Shown: one piece after another, positions 26,306 to 35,900 of the stretch
How positions within the stretch are numbered: the first letter of the stretch is position 1
Layout: every line of letters begins with the position of its first letter
DNA from: Duganella sp.
GTDB taxonomy: Bacteria; Pseudomonadota; Gammaproteobacteria; Burkholderiales; Burkholderiaceae_D
Reading direction: 5' to 3'
Assembly: GCA_026225475.1 (NCBI GenBank)
Contig: JAMFSU010000002.1
Coordinates: 1 to 41,968 of the forward strand
Length of the DNA: 41,968 nucleotides
Notes under the pieces: generated by a model
What the model was told of the DNA's origin: nothing
The model's input: the letters and a program-made list of their open reading frames with translations, nothing else
The model's database searches: none
Program-made: the position numbers and the translations under genes

Positions 26306-26851
26306 TTAGCCGGGTTTGAACGAGCCGAAGAACATATCTGCGCGGTCCGCAGCAAAATTGCCGGGCGGGCCGATCATCAGGACCTGATAAAGCCGCTGGT
26401 CCTGGGTCAGCAAACGCGCCATCAGGCGCACGGGCCGACCATTGGCAGTGCCATCGGCAACCAGGTCAAGGCTGCTGGTAGTGGCGTTGTTGCGTCCAGG
26501 AATTGCGGTTGGCTGCGTAACGCCGGCGATATTATGGAGTAACGCCGTGCGCATCGCTGCCAATGCCTGCGGGGTTTGCGCTGCATGGTCTAGTTTGGCA
26601 GTGCCAACGGCAAAACTGACGCCGTCGACTTCTGCTGCAGTCATCGTCATGTCGACGGCGATGCCATCGAGGTCAATACGGCGCGTGAACGTCGTCGGTT
26701 TGGCGGGCAGCAATACGCTGAACGGCAAAGACTCGCCATGGTTTTCGCGCCAGTTGTACCGTGGCGAACAAGCGTTCAACAGCACGACCAAGCTAAGCAG
26801 CGCGAAGCGCCAGCGTCGCAATGACCGTGTCTTGCTGGCCAATGCAGTCAT
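26306..26851 (-). CDS. Putative lipoprotein of unknown function
   Basis: 181 residues from the ATG at 26851. A lipoprotein signal is present: a basic start (RSLRRWR), hydrophobic core and lipobox LNAC with Cys28. The mature part is a compact alpha/beta protein with LPFSVLLPAKPTTFTRRIDL and DMTMTAAEVDGVSFAVGTAK; I do not recognise a family. The start codon overlaps the stop of the upstream gene by one base (TGATG), so the two are translated together. Confidence 0.7.
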   Translation of the reverse strand: MTALASKTRSLRRWRFALLSLVVLLNACSPRYNWRENHGESLPFSVLLPAKPTTFTRRIDLDGIAVDMTMTAAEVDGVSFAVGTAKLDHAAQTPQALAAMRTALLHNIAGVTQPTAIPGRNNATTSSLDLVADGTANGRPVRLMARLLTQDQRLYQVLMIGPPGNFAADRADMFFGSFKPG

Positions 26852-27297
26852 CAGCGGCACTCCCGATCAAACTGCGTCTCGAGTCGGACGCGCCGGCTAT
26901 AGGCACTGCTGCCGGAGCGGCCGGTTAGACTGTTGCCGGCATCGACCTGCCAGCCTTCGGCTGGCGAGGTTGCTGGCCACGGTGACCGACCATACCGACC
27001 CGGACCCGGACCCGAGGGATAGCTGTCGCGCGGCATTTGTTGGGGCGTATAACGGGCGTTATCAATTGCGGCCAGCAACTGGCGGCAATGCTGGCTCATC
27101 GGTGGCGCCACCGGTGGTGCTGGTACCTTGGGGTGAGTATCTGCCGGTTGTGGTTGGTTCAAGTCTTTTTGTATGTCCGGCGGCAGCAGGTTCATCGCTT
27201 TGTCGATGTCGCTGGCACTGGCGACCGGTGCGGCGTGCGCGGCGCAGGCAATTGCGAGCAGTAAGGGGGCGACAGCAAATGAAGCGGACAGACGCAT
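26851..27297 (-). CDS. Putative secreted Pro-rich protein of unknown function
   Basis: 148 residues from the ATG at 27297. A signal peptide (MRLSASFAVAPLLLAIACAA, cleavage near AHA/APVA) is followed by a Pro-rich segment (KVPAPPVAPP) and a Gly/Pro/Arg-rich middle (PSGPGPGRYGRSP). Not recognised. The one-base overlap with the downstream lipoprotein gene suggests the two work in the envelope together. No clear ribosome site; the frame is open to 27384. Confidence 0.6.
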   Translation of the reverse strand: MRLSASFAVAPLLLAIACAAHAAPVASASDIDKAMNLLPPDIQKDLNQPQPADTHPKVPAPPVAPPMSQHCRQLLAAIDNARYTPQQMPRDSYPSGPGPGRYGRSPWPATSPAEGWQVDAGNSLTGRSGSSAYSRRVRLETQFDRECR

Positions 27298-27642
27298 GAG
27301 GCTGGCGATGGTAATGAAGAGAGAGCCATCATAAAGGAGGATTGAAGTTGCTACGAGGTCTTTCATCTGGGGCGAAGATGTCAATAAATGTCAAAAAGGC
27401 AATAATTTTATTTTGGCAATAATTGCTTGTCGAGGCGGCTTGGTAAGACAATATCGAGAAAATGGAAAAGAAAATATCTGGCGCAGAGCAAGGGGCTGTA
27501 TCAAGTCAGCACTGCATAGCGCTCGCCCATCGTGGATGCGGGTGGCTGAATTCAATTGCGGAGGGTATTGAGCGCGGATGGCGACAGCCAATCGACGTTG
27601 CAATTTGCGTTGAGTTTTGAGCGCCGATCTGTTGTGATGGAT
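27298..27642. other. Intergenic region upstream of the secreted-protein gene
   Basis: 345 bp with no convincing gene. It contains two short direct repeats in an AT-rich patch: TGTCAA at 27379-27384 and 27389-27394 (10 bp apart; TTGACA on the other strand) and GGCAATAATT at 27398-27407 and 27415-27424 (17 bp apart). These could be regulator sites for the leftward pair. Confidence 0.4.
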
Positions 27643-29166
27643 CTATTGCTCACGCAATGCCCGTCGATATTGAATCGCCTCAGCGATATGGGCTTTCCCG
27701 ATGACCGGCTCACTCGCCAGATCGGCGATGGTTCGCGCTACTTTCAGCACCCGATGATAGGCGCGTGCCGACCAGTTGAGCCTTTGCATCGCAGCGAGCA
27801 ATAATGCCTCCGCGTCGTCGTCCGGCTTGCAATGCAAATCGATTTCGGCTGTCGACAAGAGGTGATTACTTTTGTGTTGACGGCTTAACTGGCGCTGATA
27901 GGCGTGTTCCACCCGTACTGCAATTTGCAACGAGGTTTCGCCGGTACAGGCTTGTAATAACTCCTCGTGCGCAATGACGCCGACCTGGATTTGCAGATCG
28001 ATGCGGTCGAGCAGCGGTCCGGAGATTTTGCCTTGATAACGGTTGATCTGATCTGGCGTGCAGCGACATTGGCGCTGGATTGCGCCAAAGTAGCCACAAG
28101 GACAGGGGTTCATCGCGGCGATCAATTGAAAGCAAGCTGGAAAATCAGCCTGTCGTGCGGCGCGCGAAATTGTGATGCGGCCTGATTCTAGCGGTTCTCG
28201 CAATACCTCCAATACCTTGCGGTCGAATTCGGGCAATTCATCCAAAAACAAAACGCCACGGTGCGCCAACGAGATTTCGCCCGGTCGCGGTGTGCCGCCG
28301 CCGCCCACCAGCGCGACGCCAGAAGCTGTATGGTGCGGCGAGCGATAGGGCCGTTTCTTCCAGCGCGTCGCGCAAAAGCTGCCTGTCAATGATGCCACGG
28401 CGGCGGCTTCTAGCGCTTCGTCGTCGTGCATGGGCGGCAAGATGCCGGGAAAACGCGCGGCCAGCATTGACTTTCCAGTGCCAGGTGGACCGAGCAACAA
28501 GACACTATGCTGGCCCGCTGCCGCCACTTCGAGCGCCCGCTTGGCCTGAAGCTGGCCTTTGACGTCGGCAAAGTCTGGATAATGCGGCGCCGCCGTGACG
28601 AGTGTGGGCTGATGACGGGTAAGCCTGGCGTCGGCATCGCTGGTGGCAAAATGCGTACATACCTGCAACAAGGAGTCGGCTGGATAAATGGCTGCGGCGC
28701 TGACCAATGCAGCTTCGTCAGCATTGGCGCGCGGCAGTATGAAGCTGCGTTGCCGCTGATCGGTGTTATGTGACTGGTGCATGGCATAGGTCATCGCCAG
28801 CGCACCACGGATCGGCCGCAACTCGCCAGACAGAGATAATTCACCCGCAAATTCATAGTCGTCCAACTGCTCACCTGGCATTTGCCCGGAGGCGGCCAGG
28901 ATGCCAAGTGCAATTGGCAAGTCAAAGCGGCCCGATTCCTTTGGGAGATCGGCTGGTGCCAGGTTGACAGTAATGCGTCGGCTGGGGAATTCGAAGCGGG
29001 CATTTTGCAAAGCCGCGCGCACACGGTCCTTGGATTCCTTGACCTCGGTTTCCGGTAAGCCAACGATGGTGAACGAGGGCAGACCGTTGGCCAAGTGCAC
29101 TTCAACCGTTACCTGTGGAGCTTGCATGCCGGCTAGGCCGCGGCTTTTGAGTATTGCCAGACTCAT
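27643..29166 (-). CDS. comM: YifB/ComM family Mg-chelatase-like AAA+ ATPase
   Basis: 507 residues, family length. N-terminal Lon-like domain (about 1-165) with VEVHLANGLPSFTIVGLPET and LAPADLPKESGRFDLPIALG; AAA+ domain with Walker A GPPGTGKS at about 225-232, the LAHRGVLFLDELPEF Walker B at about 305-319, and C-terminal Mg-chelatase subdomain (LDRIDLQIQV, RAYHRVLKVARTIADL). ComM is a hexameric helicase that promotes branch migration during natural transformation. No competence genes adjoin it. ATG at 29166 begins the typical MSLAILKSRG. Confidence 0.93.
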   Translation of the reverse strand: MSLAILKSRGLAGMQAPQVTVEVHLANGLPSFTIVGLPETEVKESKDRVRAALQNARFEFPSRRITVNLAPADLPKESGRFDLPIALGILAASGQMPGEQLDDYEFAGELSLSGELRPIRGALAMTYAMHQSHNTDQRQRSFILPRANADEAALVSAAAIYPADSLLQVCTHFATSDADARLTRHQPTLVTAAPHYPDFADVKGQLQAKRALEVAAAGQHSVLLLGPPGTGKSMLAARFPGILPPMHDDEALEAAAVASLTGSFCATRWKKRPYRSPHHTASGVALVGGGGTPRPGEISLAHRGVLFLDELPEFDRKVLEVLREPLESGRITISRAARQADFPACFQLIAAMNPCPCGYFGAIQRQCRCTPDQINRYQGKISGPLLDRIDLQIQVGVIAHEELLQACTGETSLQIAVRVEHAYQRQLSRQHKSNHLLSTAEIDLHCKPDDDAEALLLAAMQRLNWSARAYHRVLKVARTIADLASEPVIGKAHIAEAIQYRRALREQ

Positions 29167-29380
29167 GGGGATTTAGGCCGGTCTGCGAGCAATTCGAAAG
29201 TTGCTACAGTGAGGCCGGTAGAAATAAGAGATCTGGCAAGCATGGCGCAGTCATACCGCGTCTTCAATGGGACAAAATCGCTAGCAGCAGTTTATTGTCG
29301 CTGGAGCTGCTTCTTTCATTCTGGCTCAACCGTGCGTTTCTGGGAAGGAGCGAGCCGCCTTGAGTGCTGCTCCGAAAAGG

Positions 29381-29408
29381 ACGCGACCGCCAATGATGGT
29401 GGTCGCGT
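29381..29408 (-). terminator. Candidate intrinsic terminator downstream of ubiK
   Basis: ACGCGACCGCC, 6-base loop, GGTGGTCGCGT: an 11-bp stem with one G-U pair. On the minus strand it is followed by CCTTTTCGG, a short U-run. It lies 52 bp after the ubiK stop. Confidence 0.6.
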
Positions 29409-29460
29409 ACAAAAAACAAGGTAATGGTCTGATGACGACCGCAGACTTGAGCAAATCTGA

Positions 29461-29703
29461 TCAGGATGCCTTCTGTCGCGCTTCCAGTTCGATCACGCGC
29501 GCTTCTAACTCTTCAAGCTTGGCTCGGGTCTTGGCCAGTACTTGCGCTTGAATGTCGAATTCTTCGCGGGTAACCAGATCAAGTTTGGAAAAGCCTTGGC
29601 TCAACATCGCCTTGACGTTTTTTTCGATGTCCTTGGCGGGCGAGTTCTCGATGGCCTTATTAATCTTGGCTTGAATATCTTCAAAAAACTGTGGTTTGTC
29701 CAT
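29461..29703 (-). CDS. ubiK: UbiK accessory factor of ubiquinone biosynthesis (YqiC/BMFP family)
   Basis: 80 residues with AAGGAA before the ATG. MDKPQFFEDIQAKINKAIEN and the C-terminal coiled coil LAKTRAKLEELEARVIELEA are those of the BMFP/YqiC family. UbiK forms a trimer through this coiled coil and assists the UbiJ-based complex in aerobic ubiquinone synthesis. Alone on its strand between comM and the nitrogen operon. Confidence 0.92.
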   Translation of the reverse strand: MDKPQFFEDIQAKINKAIENSPAKDIEKNVKAMLSQGFSKLDLVTREEFDIQAQVLAKTRAKLEELEARVIELEARQKAS

Positions 29704-29951
29704 GATGGTTCCTTATCGTCGTGAGCGGCAATGACATTTCGGCAAGTGTACGCGTTCGTTGCCCCAAAGGAAATGGGAAAGACTGCCGAAGCTGTGCTGT
29801 TTGGTTGCGTCTACAACGCTTCGTTCAGTCGCATTATTTGTTTGGCAATGAATAAAGATACCGAGCCACACTGGGCAGCGCAAAGTTGGACCGGTGCGCA
29901 CCAGAAAGGCCCATTTATTTCTCAGTGGCAATTGCTGGTTGTAAATTAGTC

Positions 29952-29968
29952 TGCATTTTTTTGGTGAG
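29952..29968 (+). promoter_or_regulatory. NtrC-like box 1 upstream of torF-glnK-amtB
   Basis: TGCATT-5 bases-GGTGAG, 17 bp, against the NtrC consensus TGCACY-N5-RGTGCA (9 of 12 positions). Centre at 29960, about 145 bp before the predicted sigma-54 start and 40 bp from box 2, so both lie on about the same helix face. Confidence 0.5.
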
Positions 29969-29991
29969 CATACGCATAAGTATGACATTTT

Positions 29992-30008
29992 CGCACTTAT
30001 TTAGTGAA
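29992..30008 (+). promoter_or_regulatory. NtrC-like box 2 upstream of torF-glnK-amtB
   Basis: CGCACT-TATTT-AGTGAA, 17 bp, matching TGCACY-N5-RGTGCA at 10 of 12 positions. Centre at 30000, about 105 bp before the predicted start, the usual enhancer distance. Confidence 0.6.
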
Positions 30009-30078
30009 AAAATAAAAAATGCCGAGCGGGAATGTGTATTTGCACGAAAAAAAGTCGCGCAAATCAAAAGAATTGGGT

Positions 30079-30094
30079 TGGCATGGCTCCTGCT
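30079..30094 (+). promoter_or_regulatory. Sigma-54 promoter of torF-glnK-amtB
   Basis: TGGCAT-GGCTC-CTGCT matches TGGCAY-N5-YTGCW. The invariant GG (30080-30081) and GC (30092-30093) are correctly spaced at 12 bp. Transcription would start near 30105, 45 bp before the torF ATG. Confidence 0.75.
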
Positions 30095-30149
30095 ATATAG
30101 CTCATGCAGAACGAAAAATTTGTTGTTTAACAGAACCTAGAGGGACGCC

Positions 30150-31300
<1,151 letters not shown>

Positions 31301-31313
31301 GGGGGGAACAGTA

Positions 31314-32864
31314 ATGAGTATCAAAAAATTGTTGTCGAGTGCGCTGGCAATGGGCGCTCTGTTGGTCGCAGTCGGTTTTGCTGCGCCGGCGCAGGCGCAA
31401 GATGCGCCTAAGCCAGAAGCAGCAGCGGCGGCACCAGCCGCTCCTGCGGCAGATGCACCCAAAGCGGAAGCGCCTGCACCTGCAGCAGCGCCAGCTCCAG
31501 CCGCCGCAGTCGCTGCTCCAGCAGCGCCAGCAGCAGCACCTGCTCCTGGTCCTGTCCCGAACAAGGGCGACACAGCATGGATGTTGATTTGTACTGCATT
31601 CGTGATTCTGATGACCTTGCCAGGCCTTGGCCTGTTCTACGGCGGCCTGGTCCGCAGCAAGAACATGCTGTCGGTGCTGATGCAATGTTTCGTGATCTTC
31701 TCGCTGATCTACATCCTGTGGTTCGTCTACGGCTACAGTATTGCGTTCACAGAAGGCGGTGCATTCTTCGGTGGCTTTGATCGTCTGTTCCTGCATGGTC
31801 TGACTGGTGATTCGAACACTGCAACTTTCAGCAAGGGTGTCGTGATTCCAGAGTTGTCGTTCGTGGCCTTCCAGGGCGCGTTCGCAGCGATCACTGTGGC
31901 GCTGATCATCGGTTCCTTCGCAGAGCGCGTGAAGTTCTCCGCTGTGATCGCTTTCTCGATCATCTGGTTTACTTTCTCGTACCTGCCTATGGCGCACATG
32001 GTCTGGTTCTGGCCTGGTCCAGATGCCTTCACCGACGCTGCTGCCGCTGAAAAAGCGACTGCGATCTCGGGCTGGTTGTTCCAAAAGGGCGCGCTGGACT
32101 TCGCCGGCGGTACCGTGGTGCATATCAATGCTGCGGTCGCAGGTCTGGTCGGTTCCTATGTGATTGGCAAGCGTCTGGGTTATGGCAAGGAAGCATTCAA
32201 GCCACATAGCTTGACATTGACCATGGTCGGCGCTTCGCTGCTGTGGTTCGGTTGGTTCGGTTTCAATGCCGGCTCCGGTCTGGAAGCTAATGGCGGCGCT
32301 GCACTGTCGTTCGTCAACACCATCCTGGCAACTGCTGCTGCAGTGCTGTCGTGGAGCTTTGGTGAATGGATTGGCAAGGGCAAGCCTTCGATGTTGGGTG
32401 CTGCTTCGGGTGCGGTTGCTGGCCTGGTGGTGATCACTCCTGCGGCTGGTTTCGTCGGTGTCTGCGGCGCTGTCGTGATGGGCTTGATCGGTGGTCTGCT
32501 GTGCTTGTGGGGTGTTACTGGCCTCAAGAAGATCCTCGGTTCGGACGATGCACTGGACGTCTTCGGTGTACACGGCGTGGGCGGTATCCTCGGCGCGCTC
32601 CTGACTGGCGTGTTTGCTGCGCCTAGCCTGGGTGGCACTGGTATCTATGACTACGTTGCCAACGCTGTTGCTCCTGATTACTCAATCGGCGGCCAAGTCT
32701 GGATTCAGTTCCAAGGCGTGCTGACCACAGTGATCTTGTCTGGTGTGGTTGCTTTCATCGCCTTCAAGCTGGTTGACATCGTCATTGGCCTGCGTGTGAC
32801 GGAAGAAGAAGAGCGCGAAGGTCTGGACATCTCCAGCCATGGCGAATCTGCTTATCATTCCTGA
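31314..32864 (+). CDS. amtB: Ammonium transporter AmtB with Ala/Pro-rich N-terminal linker
   Basis: 516 residues from the ATG at 31314, 13 bp after glnK, with an AAGGGGGGAA ribosome site. A signal peptide (residues 1-28, cleaved near AQA/QD) is followed by about 55 residues made almost only of Ala and Pro with a few Lys/Glu/Asp (31-84), then eleven membrane helices. Channel features include GLGLFYGGLVRSKN, the pore histidines in LPMAHMVW and FGVHGVGG, and DFAGGTVVHI. It conducts ammonium across the inner membrane and is gated by GlnK. The linker places the channel's N-terminus on an extended periplasmic arm; common in Betaproteobacteria but of unknown use. Confidence 0.95.
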   Translation: MSIKKLLSSALAMGALLVAVGFAAPAQAQDAPKPEAAAAAPAAPAADAPKAEAPAPAAAPAPAAAVAAPAAPAAAPAPGPVPNKGDTAWMLICTAFVILMTLPGLGLFYGGLVRSKNMLSVLMQCFVIFSLIYILWFVYGYSIAFTEGGAFFGGFDRLFLHGLTGDSNTATFSKGVVIPELSFVAFQGAFAAITVALIIGSFAERVKFSAVIAFSIIWFTFSYLPMAHMVWFWPGPDAFTDAAAAEKATAISGWLFQKGALDFAGGTVVHINAAVAGLVGSYVIGKRLGYGKEAFKPHSLTLTMVGASLLWFGWFGFNAGSGLEANGGAALSFVNTILATAAAVLSWSFGEWIGKGKPSMLGAASGAVAGLVVITPAAGFVGVCGAVVMGLIGGLLCLWGVTGLKKILGSDDALDVFGVHGVGGILGALLTGVFAAPSLGGTGIYDYVANAVAPDYSIGGQVWIQFQGVLTTVILSGVVAFIAFKLVDIVIGLRVTEEEEREGLDISSHGESAYHS

Positions 32865-32903
32865 TTCGATGTAATTTGTTTTCCCGGGGCTGCGGCCCCA
32901 TTT

Positions 32904-32939
32904 AAAAAGCGCTCCGATGCAGATCGGGGCGCTTTTTTT
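32904..32939 (+). terminator. Intrinsic terminator of torF-glnK-amtB
   Basis: AAAAAGCGCTCCGAT, loop GCAG, ATCGGGGCGCTTTTTTT: a 15-bp stem with one G-U pair and a run of seven T. A second small hairpin, GGGGC-TGCG-GCCCC, lies just before it at 32886-32899. Confidence 0.92.
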
Positions 32940-33146
32940 ATGGTCCTTTAAAAAAAAGACAAGATCCCCACTTAACTAGCGTTCTCACCAGAATCCACTA
33001 GAAATTAATGGGTGGTGCTCAACGCAATATCAGGAATCCCGCTAAAATGGCCGGTTCTTATTGGATTCGTTATCGCTTTTGCGGCCACTATGCGGCCGCT
33101 ATTTCGCCACCGCAGTTTGCTACCTCGCACGCGCAGAAGGTCTTAT

Positions 33147-34445
33147 ATGGTTCCGCATCTTGTCACCGCCCTCAACGGTCCGCTTCTGGATCTCGAGAAG
33201 AAAATCCTGGGCGCAACACCAGCCATCGAGCGCTGGTTCCGCATGGAGTGGCAGGAGCACACGCCGCCCTTCTATTGCGCGGTGGATTTGCGCAATGCCG
33301 GTTTCAAGCTGGCGCCGATGGAAACTAATCTGTTTCCGGGTGGCTTCAATAATTTGTCGCCGGAAATGTTGCCGCTGGCAGTGCAGGCTGCAATGGCGGC
33401 GATTGAAAAATATTGTCCGGATGCTAAGAATTTATTGTTGATTCCGGAAAACCATACGCGCAATAGTTTTTATCTGCAAAACATCGCAAGGCTGATGCAG
33501 ATTTTCCGCCAGACCGGCCTCAATGTGCGGCTCGGTACCTTGTCGGAAGACATCAAGAAGCCCAAGAACATCGAGTTGCCCGACGGCAGCACGATTACGC
33601 TGGAACCGCTGGAGCGTTCGAAAAACGGTCGCAGATTGGGTTTGAAGAATTTTGATCCCTGTACGGTGTTGCTCAACAACGATCTGACTATCGGTATTCC
33701 CTCGGTGTTGGAAAACTTGGACGAACAAAATGTCTTACCGCCGTTGCATGCTGGCTGGGCAGTGCGGCGCAAGGGCAACCATTTTTCTGCCTATGACGAG
33801 GTTGTCAAGAAATTCGCCAAACTGGTCGATGTCGATCCGTGGATGTTGAATCCTCTGTATGCCAAATGTGAAGGTATTGATCTGCAGCAAGCGGGTGGTA
33901 TTGACGCCTTGGCCGACAATGTCAGCAGCCTGTTGTCCAAGATCCGCAAAAAATACAAGGAATATGGCATCAAGGAGCAGCCGTTTGTGTGCGTCAAGGC
34001 CAATGCTGGTACCTCTGGTCGCGGCATCATGACAGTCAAGGATGCCAGCGAAGTGCGGGATCTGAACCGCAAGCAGCACGACAAAATCATCTTGGGTCAG
34101 GATGGCCAGGACATTGGCGAAGTGATCATCCAGGAAGGGGTGCACTCTTTCGAGCGGATCAACGAAGCAGTTGCCGAACCGGTGGTCTACATGATCGACC
34201 GCTATGTGGTCGGTGGTTTTTATCGCGTGCATGCCGACCGTGACGTCAATGAAAACCTCAATGCGCCTGGCGCGCATTTTGTGCCACTGGCGTTTGCGCA
34301 GCAACATGCCTTGCCTGATATGCATGCCAAGCCAGGCACGGTTGCGCCGAATCGTTTCTATATGTACGGCGTAGTGGCGCGTCTGGCGCTGCTGGCGGCG
34401 TCACTGGAAATGGAAAAGACCGATCCGAACCCGGAAGTCTATTAA
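33147..34445 (+). CDS. gshA: Glutamate-cysteine ligase, proteobacterial GshA of the single-domain type
   Basis: 432 residues from the ATG at 33147, with AGAAGG upstream. The sequence (MVPHLVTALNGPLLDLEKKI, METNLFPGGFNNLSPEM, VKANAGTSGRGIMTV, VVYMIDRYVVGGFYRVHADR) matches the glutamate-cysteine ligase family first seen in Acidithiobacillus and common in Betaproteobacteria, unrelated in sequence to E. coli GshA. It joins glutamate and cysteine, the first step of glutathione synthesis. gshB follows 21 bp later. The frame is open upstream to 33012 but that stretch is not protein-like. Confidence 0.92.
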   Translation: MVPHLVTALNGPLLDLEKKILGATPAIERWFRMEWQEHTPPFYCAVDLRNAGFKLAPMETNLFPGGFNNLSPEMLPLAVQAAMAAIEKYCPDAKNLLLIPENHTRNSFYLQNIARLMQIFRQTGLNVRLGTLSEDIKKPKNIELPDGSTITLEPLERSKNGRRLGLKNFDPCTVLLNNDLTIGIPSVLENLDEQNVLPPLHAGWAVRRKGNHFSAYDEVVKKFAKLVDVDPWMLNPLYAKCEGIDLQQAGGIDALADNVSSLLSKIRKKYKEYGIKEQPFVCVKANAGTSGRGIMTVKDASEVRDLNRKQHDKIILGQDGQDIGEVIIQEGVHSFERINEAVAEPVVYMIDRYVVGGFYRVHADRDVNENLNAPGAHFVPLAFAQQHALPDMHAKPGTVAPNRFYMYGVVARLALLAASLEMEKTDPNPEVY

Positions 34446-34466
34446 TTTATCTGTGACGGACAAATC

Positions 34467-35414
34467 ATGAAAATCGCTTTTCTCGCCGATCCGCTCGACA
34501 CCTTCAAGATTTACAAGGATTCGACTTTCGCCATGATGCGCGAAGCGGCCAAACGTGGTCATGCCATCTATGCTTTCGAGCAGGGCGATATCGTCTTGGA
34601 AAGCGGTCTGGTCACCGCCAATGTTGCCAAGATCACGCTGACCGGCGAAGCCGACGCTTGGTATCGCGCCGATGCGGCCACATCGACTTTCCTGTCGGAA
34701 TTTGACGCCATCGTGATCCGCAAGGATCCGCCGTTCGACATGGAATACATCTACACCACCTATTTGCTGGAGTTGGCTGAAAAGCAGGGTGCGCGCGTAT
34801 TCAACAAGCCGGAAGCGATTCGCAGCCACAATGAAAAATTGGCGATTGCACAATTTCCACAATATACCGCGCCGACCCTGGTCACCCGCGATGGCAAGCG
34901 TCTGCGCGCCTTCCACGCCGAGCATAAGGATGTGATACTCAAGCCGCTCGATGGGATGGGTGGCATGGGTATCTTTCGGGTAGGCCAGGATGGCATGAAT
35001 CTCGGGTCCATCATCGAAACCTTGACCGACAATGGCGCCCGAACCATCATGGCGCAACGTTTCATTCCGGAAATTTCCCTTGGCGACAAACGGATCTTGC
35101 TGATCGGCGGTAAAGTGGTGCCGCATGTGCTGGCACGCATTCCTCAGGGGGGGGAAGTACGCGGCAATCTGGCCGCAGGTGGTCTGGGCGTGGCGCAGCC
35201 GATTTCGGCGCGTGAGCGCGAGATTGCTGAGGCGCTGGCACCGATTTTGGTGCAACGCGGGCTGTTGCTGGTAGGATTGGACGCCATCGGCAGCTATTTG
35301 ACGGAAATCAATGTCACCAGCCCGACTTGCTTCCAGGAAATCACGGAGCAAAGCGGTTTCGATGTCGCCGCCATGTTTGTCGACGCGCTGGAAACAGCGG
35401 TTGCGACGCATTGA
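34467..35414 (+). CDS. gshB: Glutathione synthetase
   Basis: 315 residues, the length of bacterial GshB. MKIAFLADPLDTFKIYKDST at the start, RKDPPFDMEYIYTTYLLE, and the ATP-grasp core LKPLDGMGGMGIFRV, followed by RFIPEISLGDKRILLIGG and PQGGEVRGNLAAGG. It adds glycine to gamma-glutamylcysteine in the cytoplasm. Forms an operon with gshA. A run of eight G (35147-35154) encodes part of the conserved PQGGE loop. Confidence 0.96.
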   Translation: MKIAFLADPLDTFKIYKDSTFAMMREAAKRGHAIYAFEQGDIVLESGLVTANVAKITLTGEADAWYRADAATSTFLSEFDAIVIRKDPPFDMEYIYTTYLLELAEKQGARVFNKPEAIRSHNEKLAIAQFPQYTAPTLVTRDGKRLRAFHAEHKDVILKPLDGMGGMGIFRVGQDGMNLGSIIETLTDNGARTIMAQRFIPEISLGDKRILLIGGKVVPHVLARIPQGGEVRGNLAAGGLGVAQPISAREREIAEALAPILVQRGLLLVGLDAIGSYLTEINVTSPTCFQEITEQSGFDVAAMFVDALETAVATH

Positions 35415-35472
35415 GGTGAGCGTCACGCGTCGGGTGTCTTGATGTTGAGCGTAATCAATTAAAAAGAATTTC

Positions 35473-35880
35473 ATGGTCGGTATCCTCCTTCTTACGCATG
35501 CCCCGCTGGGTCAAGCTTTCATTGCAGCGGCCACGCATGTCTTTCGTGGCTTGCCGGAGCGCATCGAAGCCATTGACGTGATCGCCGATCAGAATCCCGC
35601 GGAAGTGCAGAGATTGGCAGCCGAGGCAGTACGCCGGCTCGATGATGGCAGCGGTGTGCTGGTGATTACCGATGTCATGGGCGGTACACCGTCGAACTGT
35701 ACCGGCTATCTATGTGCGATTGACAATGTCGAGGTGATTGCCGGCATCAGCCTGCCGATGCTGCTGCGTGCCTTGACCTATCGCAACGATACCCTCGATG
35801 TGGTGATGCAAATGGCATTAGCTGGTGGCCAAAGCGGTGCCGTACGGATTGAAAATCGGATTCGTGTTTCTTCTCAATAA
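35473..35880 (+). CDS. PTS EIIA component, mannose family
   Basis: 135 residues. MVGILLLTHAPLGQAFIAAA with His9 as phosphorylation site, and DVMGGTPSNCTGYL and ISLPMLLRAL are typical of EIIA-Man. It starts 58 bp after gshB and precedes HPr and EI. No EIIB, EIIC or EIID is present, so it is probably a regulatory phosphate acceptor rather than part of a sugar transporter, as usual in Betaproteobacteria. Confidence 0.93.
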   Translation: MVGILLLTHAPLGQAFIAAATHVFRGLPERIEAIDVIADQNPAEVQRLAAEAVRRLDDGSGVLVITDVMGGTPSNCTGYLCAIDNVEVIAGISLPMLLRALTYRNDTLDVVMQMALAGGQSGAVRIENRIRVSSQ

Positions 35881-35900
35881 AAGCAAGGAAAGAAATTTTC

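Noticed and set aside
29893..29902. GGTGCGCACC palindrome as an NtrC site
   Set aside because: Half-sites are in the wrong order and spacing for NtrC; the 17-bp dyads at 29952 and 29992 fit better.
29926..29943. TGGCAATTGCTGGTTG as a sigma-54 promoter
   Set aside because: The second element is two bases off and lacks the invariant GC at the right distance.
33012..33146. N-terminal extension of gshA from GTG 33012
   Set aside because: No ribosome site, and the family starts at MVPHL (33147), which has AGAAGG in front.
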